Shown here in pieces: positions 54,531-64,000 of a stretch of 64,000 bases of DNA (its first letter is position 1; every line of letters begins with the position of its first letter). The position numbers and the translations under genes were made by a program. The stretch is from Pieris napi. Lineage: Eukaryota > Arthropoda > Insecta > Lepidoptera > Pieridae. Location of the stretch: assembly GCF_905475465.1 (NCBI RefSeq), contig NC_062247.1, positions 10,540,001 through 10,604,000 on the forward strand, written 5' to 3'. The notes beneath the pieces are model-generated. The model had not been told where the DNA came from. It did no database searches and was given only the letters and a program-made list of their open reading frames with translations.

Positions 54531-57500
54531 TTTTATGGCTTAGCTAAAAATAAAATAGTTGTATAGTAGTTATATTTTACGAGTTTCATGTAATGTTTGA
54601 TCAATATACTTTGAGCGTGTCAATGTTTACGTAATTCCGGATATCCGGGGAGGTCTTCGTGTATATTTTCTTTTGTTTACACAACATGAGCGTGAACGTT
54701 TGTAGATACAGATAAGCACACGATCGTAGAATTTGATTACATTTTAAATTTTTTTTTTGTTTTTTTTTTGATTTCTATACTGCCAACCATGGATTTGCAC
54801 AGCCAGAAGTCTAGCAATTGCGTTGCTTTCCTTTAAAGAATTTGTATGCAGTAATTTGTAATTTGTAAGAAGAGATTCTTGAAGGGCCCTAACTAGAATT
54901 GGTTAATAATTATAATTACTAATGAGTTTTATTATTGTGTAAACTTACTACTTTCTAAATCTGAAAAATGCTTAGCACATATATCTTACTATCTAACACA
55001 TTAATGTTCGCCTCGCTTAACGCAACATCTGTCTACAGTGAAATGGTCATGTAGCTAACTTCGTAGCATGCAGTTGCGGGCCCTCTACGGCGTAGAGCTA
55101 CACAAATTAATCTAGCGTTACGTTTTAATTAATATAAATTGCAATTCAAGTGAAGAAATAGCTCTTTTGTGATTGGCGTACATAAAATTGTGAAAATATA
55201 TTATTAAGTGTAGCTTGTTGATTAGTTGTTATAGGCACAATGTTATCAGTTATGATTATTATATAAAATGTAGACACGAATCCGTGTTTTAATTTAAGAT
55301 CACTTCATCCAATTAATCCACTTACGATTTTTGCTTAAAGCTATTAATTCTATTTTAGCACTTTTATGCGTTAATATTTAATAAAAAATTTAGGCTTAAG
55401 ATTCAATTTACAAACTGTAAACTTTGAACGATTTTCGGTATTTCCAATTCAAAATTAATTTTACGATTCGATCTAGGTTACTCAAGTTTGACTGCTTAAG
55501 AGACTATCGTTCGTGGAAATCGGTTATTTGATTTCGTCTTTGGGCGTGATTGGGTTGGTTCACTGTTATTTCAATTAAATAATTAATTAGTATGAAAGCA
55601 AATCAATTAATTTACAAATTCATGTGTATATATAGTTAAGACATTTGATGTTGAGACTGAGATGAGACTACTAACTCATATATTCATTATATGTATATAA
55701 CATAAGATAACTTAGATTACATATATATGATATGTAATCTAAGTTACCACAAACCGTAAGAATACTTCTAAAATTAAGTGTTATAAAACTTTTACTGTTT
55801 GTATGTAGGTGTTTTGACTTTCTTCTTCTTTCTTTGTTTATAAATTTAACATAATTGATAGGTTAAAATCTATGACAAATTTACACTAATTTTAGAAGGA
55901 TTATTCATTATTTCTCTATATTTGATATTATAGATATGAATCTGTAGCAAATCGTAGATACGCACTTAAATGTAAATACTATTTTGTGTAGTATTTTTCT
56001 ATAATATTTTGATGTATGTGGCAACATAAATACCGGTGGTTAAGAAAAGAAGAAAAACGAACGTCACTCAGAACAGACTTTAGACGAGTGAGATATATGA
56101 TTTTTTCCATGAGCGTTTCTATAAGAATATAAATTAATTACTCTTAATTGTGAAGAATAAACCAATTAATAAAGATAAATATGAGTTGTGATTTATTACG
56201 AGATAGAACATCCCATAAATCCATCTACTAATACACTTTAAAATCCTTTTACAGTATTCAAAGCATAAATTGTATTTCAAAGTGCATTTCTGAAATTTAC
56301 AGTCATTGGTTATCGCGTGCACGTGACATCCCAAAAATATGTGATACGAGCAATGTCCCCGACTATATCCGTGCTGGCAACGTGCCAAAGTGGCTGGGAC
56401 GAGTGACACCTGAACACCAAGACATACCTACGTGACGCATCGCACATTCCATGAGTAATAACTTCTTGAGTCTGAACAAATAACTCTGATGACGTGCTAG
56501 TTCTAAATTCAAAAATATACTCTATTAGGTCATCTTCATGGTTGGTAGTAACACGTTTTAAATATGTAATCGTTTTTCAAATTTAGAACACATTCATAAA
56601 CAGTTGACAGTATCGTTCAAATGAAAGAATTCGTTTGTAGTCTATGCTTGACCAGTCATAGCCTGTATTATGTCGTACTAATCCAAACATTTTATCAACA
56701 TACAAATTTCAATACAAAAATTAATATACGTACATTTGCATTCGTGACATTTTAATTAATCTACACCGGGCGCTGAAGCGAAAAACTTTTTCCGCGTTTT
56801 TTATCGTTTGACTTTTAGCGAAATTGACGAGAACCAATAGACATTCACTTAACAATTTTATCAACGCGAGTTTAAAATAAAATGTTTGTCGCGAAACTAA
56901 AATAAAATGTTTGTTTGGCAATTTTTTAATATATCAACGTTTTAATCATAATAGTTTTTTGTTATTTTGGACGGCCATGTTTTTATTAAAACAAATTGAA
57001 ATACAAAACGAAATCGACTACAATTTCGTATTTTGTTTTACATTCTTCAACTGTTGAACAACGCAAGGCTTCTAGGGGAGACCTGTGTCGTTAATGTGTT
57101 TAAAAATAGATTAAAATACATTTACATGTCTGTTAAGAAAAAAAAAGTACGTGCGCACAAAGTACACAATATGTCAGAAGTAAAACTTCTTTGGCAAACA
57201 AATTTTTAAGTCTTGTTAAATAACAAAAATAATAATAATAATACAAATAATAAATTGATTTCTTCTATAATAAAACACGTGGCATTTTAATTTACAACTC
57301 TTCATTCGAGATTTCAATGAATTATTTTGCACAAAATATAAAATACTAATATTTAATAAATTCTCTTTACGAAAATGTAATTATAAAAATAGACTTTCTA
57401 TAAGGTAATTCGCCCTTCTTACTTTCTCTCAAGCGGTCTCAATCGCTCTGTCCCAGTTCTTCGACAAAAACGCTGCACATCTTCGTGACGCTAAAATTAT

Positions 57501-58674
57501 TGTTATTGCGTTTCATCCGTAAAAAAAATACCCTCATGCGCCTAAAAAGTTTTACTTCAGATAGAAAACAGTATCATTATAATAATATATTCTAAAAAAA
57601 GAAGCCTACATTGATAAAATAACCTACTTTATCAAAATCAAATAAACATAAATCAAGCTATGTTAAAGGTCAGCGTGACACTTAATCAACGTTATTGTGT
57701 GTACTGAATGGGCCGAAATAAATAAACGAATATAAAAATCTCAAAATTCGGATCTTGTTAATCCGAAAGATTTAGTCCTAAGTTAAATTTATGGCGCTTG
57801 CAAATTGTGTCGCAAAATGTCTACGTAATAAGTTTTTACATTGTTTGCTGGGTCCGAGTCACTCAAAGTTAATTATAACGTTATAAATTAAAATAGATTA
57901 GGTGGGATTTTTATGTATTACACAAAAAAATTCAAATAATTTAAAAAAATAACCTGAAACTTAAAAATAATGAATTATTTCAGTTAATGTAAAACATTCT
58001 AAAGCCTTGGAATAGTTAAATGTCAATTACATTTAAAAATGCCAGGAATAATTTAAGAGGTCCGTGGAAGGCTCTTGTGAAAGTTCCGATTCCTCGAAGT
58101 AATTGCCAATTATATTCAGTTTTGTCAATATTTTTTAAAATATAATATAATCTTGTTGTTAAATAAGTATTACTAAAGCCTTTTCGTTTCATCAGTCCTC
58201 TTATTCATCATTAATTCAATCAAAAAAGGTAAGGACGAAAGAGATTTTATGTTGATACTTAATAATTGTGACAATCTGTGCTTTAAATATTTAAAAAATG
58301 CCAGTTCAGAATTTTTCTACCGACTTCAATAGTAATATTTTTTGGCCCCTTGGGTGCAGCTAGCTGCCGCAAGTAAAATTGAAGTAATAACAAATCAAGG
58401 TAAATTATAATTACTATTAATCGGTATTTTCCCTTTCTAAAATGGAATAGAACCTATATACAAACTTTATTTATGAAATAGAAGGAGCAAATGTAAAATA
58501 CGGTGGAAAATATCACAACTTTTTGGTTTCTTATCAGCTTATTTTATGTTTAATTTAAATATCATATAATTGTACATAAAACAATTCGCATATTCTAAAT
58601 TATTGAACCATTTAACAAAAATCATAAACTGATTTCAACGCCATCTAGCGATACATGCTATAACCCTTACTTAC
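54531..58674. other. AT-rich; small palindrome at 55707-55745; exon-like patch at 57425-57500
   Basis: 55707-55745 contains TAACTTAGATTACATAT and its reverse complement with a short loop. At 57430-57500 the minus strand has an AATTTTAG acceptor-like start and GAGAAA|GTAAGA donor-like end around about 65 bp of GC-richer sequence, but the reading frame is short and ambiguous. At 56280-56440 a GC-richer block with a cysteine-bearing minus frame is not recognised. Confidence 0.35.
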
Positions 58675-58826
58675 CTAGTTTCAGAGCCAACTACAGTCCA
58701 ACCACGTCTGCGTCGTATAGCTCGAATTTCAGCTGTTACAACTCGGTCACGTGTTTTTCTATGACGGTTCGAATTTGCTGACAAAAGCCTGCTGGCGCCC
58801 TCTTCCATTTCAGCAATAGGTAACAT
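58675..58826 (-). CDS. Candidate first coding exon of an unidentified host gene
   Basis: The minus strand opens with ATG at 58826 (in-frame TGA two codons upstream, A at -3) and reads 50 codons plus 2 nt to the donor CTAG|GTAAGTAAGG, a full consensus 5' splice site. The block is clearly richer in GC than its surroundings. The peptide starts MLPIAEMEEGASRLL and has a basic run (RHRKTRDR) and RRRR followed by GWTVVGSET. I do not recognise the family, and no signal peptide or membrane segment is visible. The basic stretches could serve nuclear entry or nucleic-acid contact, but that is inference. The exon ends in the phase required by the acceptor at 2690, which makes that terminal exon one possible partner. 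Exons in between may have been missed. Confidence 0.6.
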
Positions 58827-58831
58827 CTTTC

Positions 58832-58849
58832 AGGTGTGAAAACACCTGT
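58832..58849. promoter_or_regulatory. T-box-like palindrome CAGGTGTGAAAACACCTG
   Basis: Contains AGGTGTGAAA, a T-box half-site, and an inverted AGGTGTT. It lies 6 bp upstream of the ATG at 58826 on the minus strand, within its 5' UTR or promoter. A chance match is possible. Confidence 0.25.
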
Positions 58850-59647
58850 TTGTTTTCGCGGTCCAATATAGATGTCACTGTTCTACATTTTACACTGTTA
58901 AATGTAACAATTATGGTTGAATGTAAGGTTGGTATATCGTTAGAAGATAAACATTAGTTGTAAGTTATTTGTAGTTATTTGGAAATAATTATGCATTTTA
59001 TATTATATTGTAATTTCAAATATAGTGTAGTAGCTACCTATTAAATTCTTATCTTAATATCTACGAACCATCTCAATTTCACAGTCACTGCGTTACCATC
59101 AGTAACGCATATGGTTTGTTTTATTTTATGGGTTTTAATTTAAATTAATTCAAGCTTAATCTTAAATAAAGATTGACAAATGAAATCATTCATTTGCACT
59201 ATATTTAAGATGTATTTAGTAAAATCCTAATGTTCATGTAGAACACTGGTCACAATCAAATCAACGACATAATATTCTACATCTATATTACGGTTAATAA
59301 AAAAACCTTTACGTAGGAAGAATTGTCTTATTTTAAAACTCCTTTTAAAAACGGTCGAATTTTAAAGTGCCTCGCAAAGCTTTTTGCAACTGTTTGTTTT
59401 TAATGCAATTTCCTCGGGTTTCCCAGACTCTGAATATGTAAACACAATATTTACATTTTTCCTACTTATTATGTAAATATTGTGAAATGCAAGTGAAATT
59501 AACTGTCTCCGTGTATATAAGACTGCAACAACGCAGATTCAACGCTGTTTTTCGGTAGGAAAGAACTCAAAATATTTTTTTATAAAGCTAAGGTAAAGTA
59601 ACTAAAGAGAAATTTAATTTGCGAAAAATTTATGCTTGTGTTATTAA
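58850..59647. other. AT-rich stretch, no feature seen
   Basis: No frame or shared repeat found. Confidence 0.4.
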
Positions 59648-59873
59648 GAGCGGTGTTGGCCTAGTGGCTCCAGCGCTCGACTCTCATCCCTGAGGTCGTC
59701 GGTGCCATCCCCGGATGTGCACCAATGGACTTTCGGCTTGCCTTATACCCAAAAAGTCGACAGCTTGTCTCAGGTACAGGAGGCTCATCACCTACTTGCC
59801 TATTAGATTGACATTTTATCATGAAACAGATACAGAAATCTGAGGCAAAGTTAAAACGGTTATAGCGCCACTG
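59648..59873 (+). repeat. tRNA-derived SINE, copy 6
   Basis: Starts GAGCGGTGTTGGCCTAGTGG (box A) and ends TATAGCGCCACTGA. Box B is partly damaged (GGTGCCATCCCCGG). An internal deletion removes the GTGCGCATTTAACATTCGC part. Confidence 0.85.
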
Positions 59874-59984
59874 ATTTTTTTATTATTTTTATTATTAAGT
59901 TCTTAACATGAGAGAAGGTGTTATCACTGATACGATATTTTCTTTGGAATCGGACATTTAGCCTCTTAATAAATATTTATTTAT

Positions 59985-60245
59985 ACTTCATTGCTATAAT
60001 ACACATAATTATACATATAGAAGAAAAAAAAAGTAAGTAGGTAACACAAGTTATTAGGCAACGGGCGGCCTTATCGCTTACAAGCGATTTCTTCCAGGCA
60101 ACCCTAATGTGGAACAATAGAAAAAAAAGAAACAACTACAGAGGGTAAAGTACAAGAGATGCATAATTTATTAAAAAAAAGATACTAAAAATAACATGCA
60201 ACTATAACTAAAATTAAATAAAATAAAATCTAAAGAAAAGGTATA
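59985..60245 (-). repeat. Dispersed repeat R (copy a)
   Basis: Shares GGCAACGGGCGGCCTTATCG, the hairpin-forming GCGATTTCTTCC and GGCAACCCTAA segments, and A-rich flanks with 62805-63060. The minus strand reads as a known type of lepidopteran retrotransposon 3' region (GGTTGCCTGGAAGAAATCGC). Confidence 0.75.
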
Positions 60246-60601
60246 AATAATAGTATGTATAAACAGACATGTAAAAGCTCAGCCTAAGGCTAATTGACTC
60301 ACAATTAATATATAAAAGTAGTACCTAATCACAAGGCAGAAAAAATATGATCAAAAGATGACTGAGCTCGTCTGATATGAATAGGTAAGGAGTTCCATAG
60401 CAGGATTTGCACGGTGAAGGAGGAGTGATAGAACTCAGTTTATAATTTAAATAAAAATAATATAATTTATTCATATGTACCGATGTACGTGTGTATAACT
60501 TAATGTACACTTATAAACGTCAGTAGTATTATATAGTAGTTTTATATATTGGTAGTAGTACGCGCACATCGTGTACATATGATATACCTCCCTACCCATC
60601 C

Positions 60602-60632
<31 letters not shown>

Positions 60633-61296
60633 ATTTATTTAATACTGTATAACGAGAGAATATTTCGTCCCGATAGTAGAAAAGCTAATACCAAACAAAA
60701 ATAATAAGATACAAAGATCCCCGAGGGTATTATGAAATAACAGCGCAGAAATTTTTAGATTTAATTTTGTTCTCAAACATGTTATTTCTTAATGCCGAGA
60801 ACATTTAAATTTTGTAGCTTTACGAGAATTGAAGCTCGGGAAATTAATGTTTTAATAAAATAATGAGCTTTCTCGCCTACGTTTATATCTTTCGCTTTTC
60901 TGATGCTCAATTTATTATCATAAAATGTGTTTATAGTTCTTTGTCTGAAACATTTTTTTCTGTAAGTTCAGTGACTTATACCAACCAATAAAGTAATAAG
61001 TGAATTAAATCGAGACTCAACGCATGTATGATAACTAAATCGACACACAGTTGCCGCCTAATCTGGACTCTAGTAAAAATCATCAAAATCCAAAATATTT
61101 GCATACGGGAGGCGAGTTCTTAATCTGCCAAGATTCAAAGCATATATATAATGTATATACTTTATGTTTTTTGTAAGTGTTTATGATTTTATCAATCAGC
61201 TTGTTTAAGTGCAATAAGGAAATCAAAGATAAGATAGTAAATATAGTAGTATTTGATATATATTTGATGATCGATTAATATCTATACTTTGATTGT
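60246..61296. other. AT-rich; TTTA-rich microsatellite at 60603-60641
   Basis: A (TTTA)n-like run. Otherwise no feature. Confidence 0.4.
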
Positions 61297-61405
61297 TTAT
61301 TTATTTATTAATACTTTGTTGCAGAAACATAATAAAATTGACATAATTAAATGAAAAGGAGGGCAACTTGTCGCATTCGAGCGATCTCTTTCAAGCAACC
61401 ACTAT
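61297..61405 (-). repeat. Dispersed repeat R (copy c, diverged)
   Basis: GGGCAACTTGTCGCATTCGA, then GCGATCTCTTTCAAGCAACC, is a diverged version of the core of the copies at 60057 and 62878, in the same orientation and after a similar TTTATTTATT lead. Confidence 0.6.
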
Positions 61406-61737
61406 TTCATACAATATAATCGAATTAGTGACGTCACTGAAAGACGACTTTTATATCAACAACAGTAAATATTAATTTATTAATTTATTGTATATAGGCC
61501 ATTTAGTATAGATATATACATAATATATCAATTTAGAGGATAAGTATCTCACTGCCTTATAACTTTAAATTAGCCGTTAACTAATCAGAGCTTTAAAAAA
61601 AAAAAAAAACAGAATCTAAGCACCGTTCTTTATGTATCTATTAACTAATCTACCTTTAGATATAATTTAATTTAAGACCGTGAAGTTAACTTACATTAAA
61701 ATTTAATGAATTATGATCAAATACCAACCAATCTTAC

Positions 61738-61860
61738 AAATCAACCAAATTGTTACACAAAAAGCACACACTTTTTTCACTTTTCCGAAAACTTTCACAC
61801 TAAAATTTCAATCGACGTCGGACACAGCGCGATCACAACTGCGCGCGCGCCGTTAAAACG
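61738..61860 (-). promoter_or_regulatory. Candidate promoter and non-coding first exon
   Basis: A CpG-rich core (61811-61860, GCGCGCGCGC) stands out. On the minus strand it is followed by GCAGTTGTGATCGC (initiator-like, start near 61840), a leader rich in GTGAAAA words, and two donor-like sites, GATTT|GTAAGA (exon end 61738) and AAT|GTAAGT (exon end 61695). It lies upstream of the coding exon at 58675-58826 on the same strand. It is a plausible transcription start for that gene. Confidence 0.4.
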
Positions 61861-61899
61861 CCTACTATGAAACTGTGGACAAGCTCTTTCATGAAAACA

Positions 61900-62804
61900 C
61901 TTTAAAAATTGACAATCATCACTCCCTGTCTTCGATGACTTAATTGGTCCGTTGCAAAAACAAAAAACTAGATTATTGTGAAATGTTTTTGTTGAAAATC
62001 TGTGTAGAATATTTACGATGTATCAAAAAAATTAATTAAATATTGTTTATTTGTATTAGTAATGGAAGTTTTAACAATTGATCTATATATAACTTAAAAT
62101 AAAACTATAAGATAAGTTAAAACTATAAGATGTATTAAAACTACAAAGTTAGTTGTAATATTAATGGCGTAGCATTACAGTCATATAATGGCGATAATTA
62201 TCGCGGAAAGTTTATAAAAAATACTTTTTACTCCGGCATATATTTAAAAAAATCCACAATTATTCCCAGATAAAAGTATACAACTGCGCATTAAGATGAA
62301 ACGTTTTGAAATAGGCAATGCTATTCCCGTCGAGAATTTTAATACGTTACATTTTATGAATATTGCAAAGATATTGTAATATAGACACTGTTTACGCGCA
62401 TCGGAGGCCCAGAATAGTCTGTGGCAGAGTTTCAAATATGTCATACTACAGATCAACAGTTTCTCATAATGTCACAGTAGCTAATTTTGCACCTGGAAAT
62501 ATCGGATATATCAAAATTTCGAACGTTCCAAAGATCGAGGTCAGATTTGTAAATAGAATTAAAATGATTTTAGCGGCGAAACTACGGCTGGATTATAACG
62601 AAATTAGTTTTCCGTTTTATCTCTTTAAGCCGTACTTAATTAAGCTTTTAATTAAGGCACTTATTTGATAATTGTCTCTAAACTCTAATCATCAACTATC
62701 CCATTTTTAAAACAATTTTTATTCTTTGCAGCTTAAAGAATATTTTTTCTATGAAACAGATTATCTGTGGAGAAAAACAATTCGCAGATCATCATATTTA
62801 TAAT
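61900..62804. other. AT-rich; 101-codon plus-strand frame of doubtful value
   Basis: The frame at 62363-62668 (start MQRYCNIDTVYAHRRP) has no recognisable motif, AT-rich codons and no promoter, so I do not call a gene. Confidence 0.35.
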
Positions 62805-63060
62805 ATATTTATTTATACTTTATTACCTTAATCAAAAACATACACATAACAAAAATAAAAAAAAACAGGTTACAAAAGGCAACGGGCGGCCTTATCGCTA
62901 ACAAGCGATTTCTTCCAGGCAACCCTAAAGTGGAACAATGAAAAAGAAACACCTACAGAAGGTAGAGTACAAGTAATGCAAAAATTATTAACAAAAAAAA
63001 AATCAAAATAACACGTACTTAACTAAAATAAAATAAAGTAAAAGCTAGAGATAAAATAAC
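62805..63060 (-). repeat. Dispersed repeat R (copy b)
   Basis: Near-identical core to copy a (GGCAACGGGCGGCCTTATCG, 62878-62897), same orientation, with similar flanking A-rich sequence. Confidence 0.75.
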
Positions 63061-63144
63061 AATAATAATAAATAAAAATATGTAGAAACAAAAATTTAAA
63101 ATACAATCAAAAGGTTAACAGAGTCACAATAATGAATACATATC

Positions 63145-63319
63145 AATAAAATACTGTTTTGACCGGATTGAAGTTATGTATTATTATAAATTTACAACTA
63201 TTTAACATAATTTTAAATTTATCCGACGTTTCGCGTGCTTTACAGCGTGCGTGGTCACGGTGACTGAAGACAAAAGATGTTGAATGTCAAAAAGTATCAC
63301 AGCTGCAGAGAAAGTTGCA
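63145..63319. repeat. PLE terminal inverted repeat (left)
   Basis: Starts AATAAAATACTGTTTTGACC and continues through ATCCGACGTTTCGCGTGC, CGTGGTCACGGTGACTGAAG and ATCACAGCTGCAGAGAAAGT. It is the reverse complement of copy 1 at 878-1050 with few differences. Confidence 0.9.
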
Positions 63320-64000
63320 AAATTTGGATAAACAAACCATTGAGGTATTAAACAAAGGTTTAAATTTTGCAACGGCACCGCGAAAAATCCCTCACGAAGA
63401 AATTGTTAGTTACGTAGAGGAATGTATATTCAAAAATACGATACCAAAGGATGAGGCTGAAACCATACGGCAAGATATCTCGTGCATACTGCGAGCAAGC
63501 AAACCGCCAAAACGAAACCTCACCTTCGCTGAAACAAAGGCTCTCGCGGAGCGAAAGGCGAACGAAGATTTGGTAGTACTCCGAGCTGACAAAGGGAACG
63601 CAACCGTTGTTATGGATACGTCGGAATACGAAAGCAAGATGGCTCTCCTCTTAAACGATGTCAATACCTATAAAAAAGTCGATAAAGATCCCACAAACAA
63701 GGTAATAAAACAAACATCTAGCCTCCTTACTAAATATTCTGAAACACTGTCATTAGACGTCAAATCTTTAACAACAGCCTGTGTAAAACCTCCAAAAATG
63801 TATGGATTGCCAAAAATACACAAACACAACAATCCTTTAAGACCCATAGTCAGTCATATCGACTCACCCACATACAAATTAGCCAAACACTTAGCGTCAA
63901 TATTATCCCCTCTCAGGGGGCACACTAGTGCTCATGTTAAGGACTCTTACCATTTTGTGGAAACATTGAGAGATCTCAAATTACTCCACAATGAAACCAT
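63264..64000 (+). CDS. Penelope-like reverse transcriptase, N-terminal part (partial)
   Basis: One open frame from a stop at 63261-63263 to the window end, about 245 codons and no break. It has the conserved N-terminal segments of PLE polyproteins: LNKGLNFATAPRKIPHEEI near the start, LRADKGNATVVMD in the middle, KMYGLPKIHK and LRPIVSHIDSPTYKLAKHLA towards the end. These lead into the reverse transcriptase finger and palm motifs, whose catalytic part lies beyond the window. There is no good ATG before LNKGLNFA, so the true start may use the inverted repeat or an unusual codon. Together with the C-terminal frame at 191-877 this is the same family. An intact downstream part would make it autonomous. 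Confidence 0.9.
   Translation, partial: MKTKDVECQKVSQLQRKLQNLDKQTIEVLNKGLNFATAPRKIPHEEIVSYVEECIFKNTIPKDEAETIRQDISCILRASKPPKRNLTFAETKALAERKANEDLVVLRADKGNATVVMDTSEYESKMALLLNDVNTYKKVDKDPTNKVIKQTSSLLTKYSETLSLDVKSLTTACVKPPKMYGLPKIHKHNNPLRPIVSHIDSPTYKLAKHLASILSPLRGHTSAHVKDSYHFVETLRDLKLLHNET

Larger units (their letters stand above)
63145..64000 (+). mobile_element. Penelope-like element, 5' part (runs off the window)
   Basis: The left end (63145-63319) is the inverted copy of the whole 3' UTR and tip seen at 878-1050, then the reverse transcriptase frame begins. This is the 5' end missing from copy 1 and shows a terminal inverted repeat of about 175 bp. The element is probably full-length or nearly so at this end. 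Confidence 0.9.

Noticed and set aside
56134..56409. 91-codon minus-strand frame with several cysteines
   Set aside because: Only the first third is GC-richer; there is no signal peptide, splice site or recognisable pattern, so it is not called a gene.
57425..57500. Possible minus-strand exon between AATTTTAG and GTAAGA
   Set aside because: The acceptor lacks a pyrimidine tract, the frame joined in phase stops after about 17 codons, and the sequence may be a transposon piece.
62363..62668. 101-codon plus-strand frame
   Set aside because: AT-rich codons, no motif, no promoter or splice support; similar frames are expected by chance in 64 kb.
63410..63664. 84-codon minus-strand frame
   Set aside because: It is a shadow of the Penelope-like reverse transcriptase frame.

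Overview
The window is AT-rich eukaryotic DNA, most likely from an insect and probably a moth or butterfly. The evidence is the roughly 30-35% GC background, long gene-poor stretches, and many fragments of transposon families. These include a tRNA-derived SINE with six clear copies and several non-LTR retrotransposon tails of kinds I associate with Lepidoptera. An insect-type 5S rRNA sequence, a mariner remnant and an intact BEL/Pao element fit the same picture. The assignment rests on recognition, not on a search.

Host genes are few and all candidates are on the minus strand. At 1.8-3.2 kb there are two adjacent GC-richer reading frames: a 114-aa acidic, charged protein (2854-3198) and a serine-rich 248-aa frame (1781-2527). 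Between them lies a strong minus-strand splice acceptor followed by a short terminal-exon-like frame and an AATAAA signal. Upstream of the 114-aa gene are a TATA box and four perfect heat-shock-element cores within 117 bp. At 58675-58826 a 50-codon exon starts with ATG and ends in a consensus donor. A GC-rich promoter-like patch lies upstream of it at about 61.74-61.86 kb. Its reading phase fits the acceptor near 2.69 kb, so one gene could span nearly the whole window with a very large repeat-filled intron. That joining is a hypothesis.

The rest is mobile DNA. Penelope-like elements (PLEs) occur at 1-1050, 26925-27166, 49503-49824 and 63145-64000. The first carries a GIY-YIG endonuclease domain and the last carries the start of the reverse transcriptase. 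They share inverted terminal tips, and the last shows that the inverted end is about 175 bp. A complete BEL/Pao LTR retrotransposon (41468-48379, minus strand) has one uninterrupted 1782-aa polyprotein, two 774-bp LTRs that look identical and a 5-bp target duplication. It is very young.

Other structures are a 1.2-kb tandem array with alternating 202- and 227-229-bp units (31489-32693), a 105-bp-arm near-perfect hairpin (34186-34424), a PIF/Harbinger-type MITE (23969-24187), a 300-bp MITE-like element (20753-21050) whose partial copy abuts the first PLE, a 5'-truncated 5S rRNA copy with a pol III terminator (19612-19708), a mariner 3' remnant ending in its TIR (53890-54118), and many LINE tails. 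Large parts of 6.5-11.7, 24.2-30.7, 35.7-38.6, 49.8-53.3 and 54.5-58.6 kb show nothing I can name.
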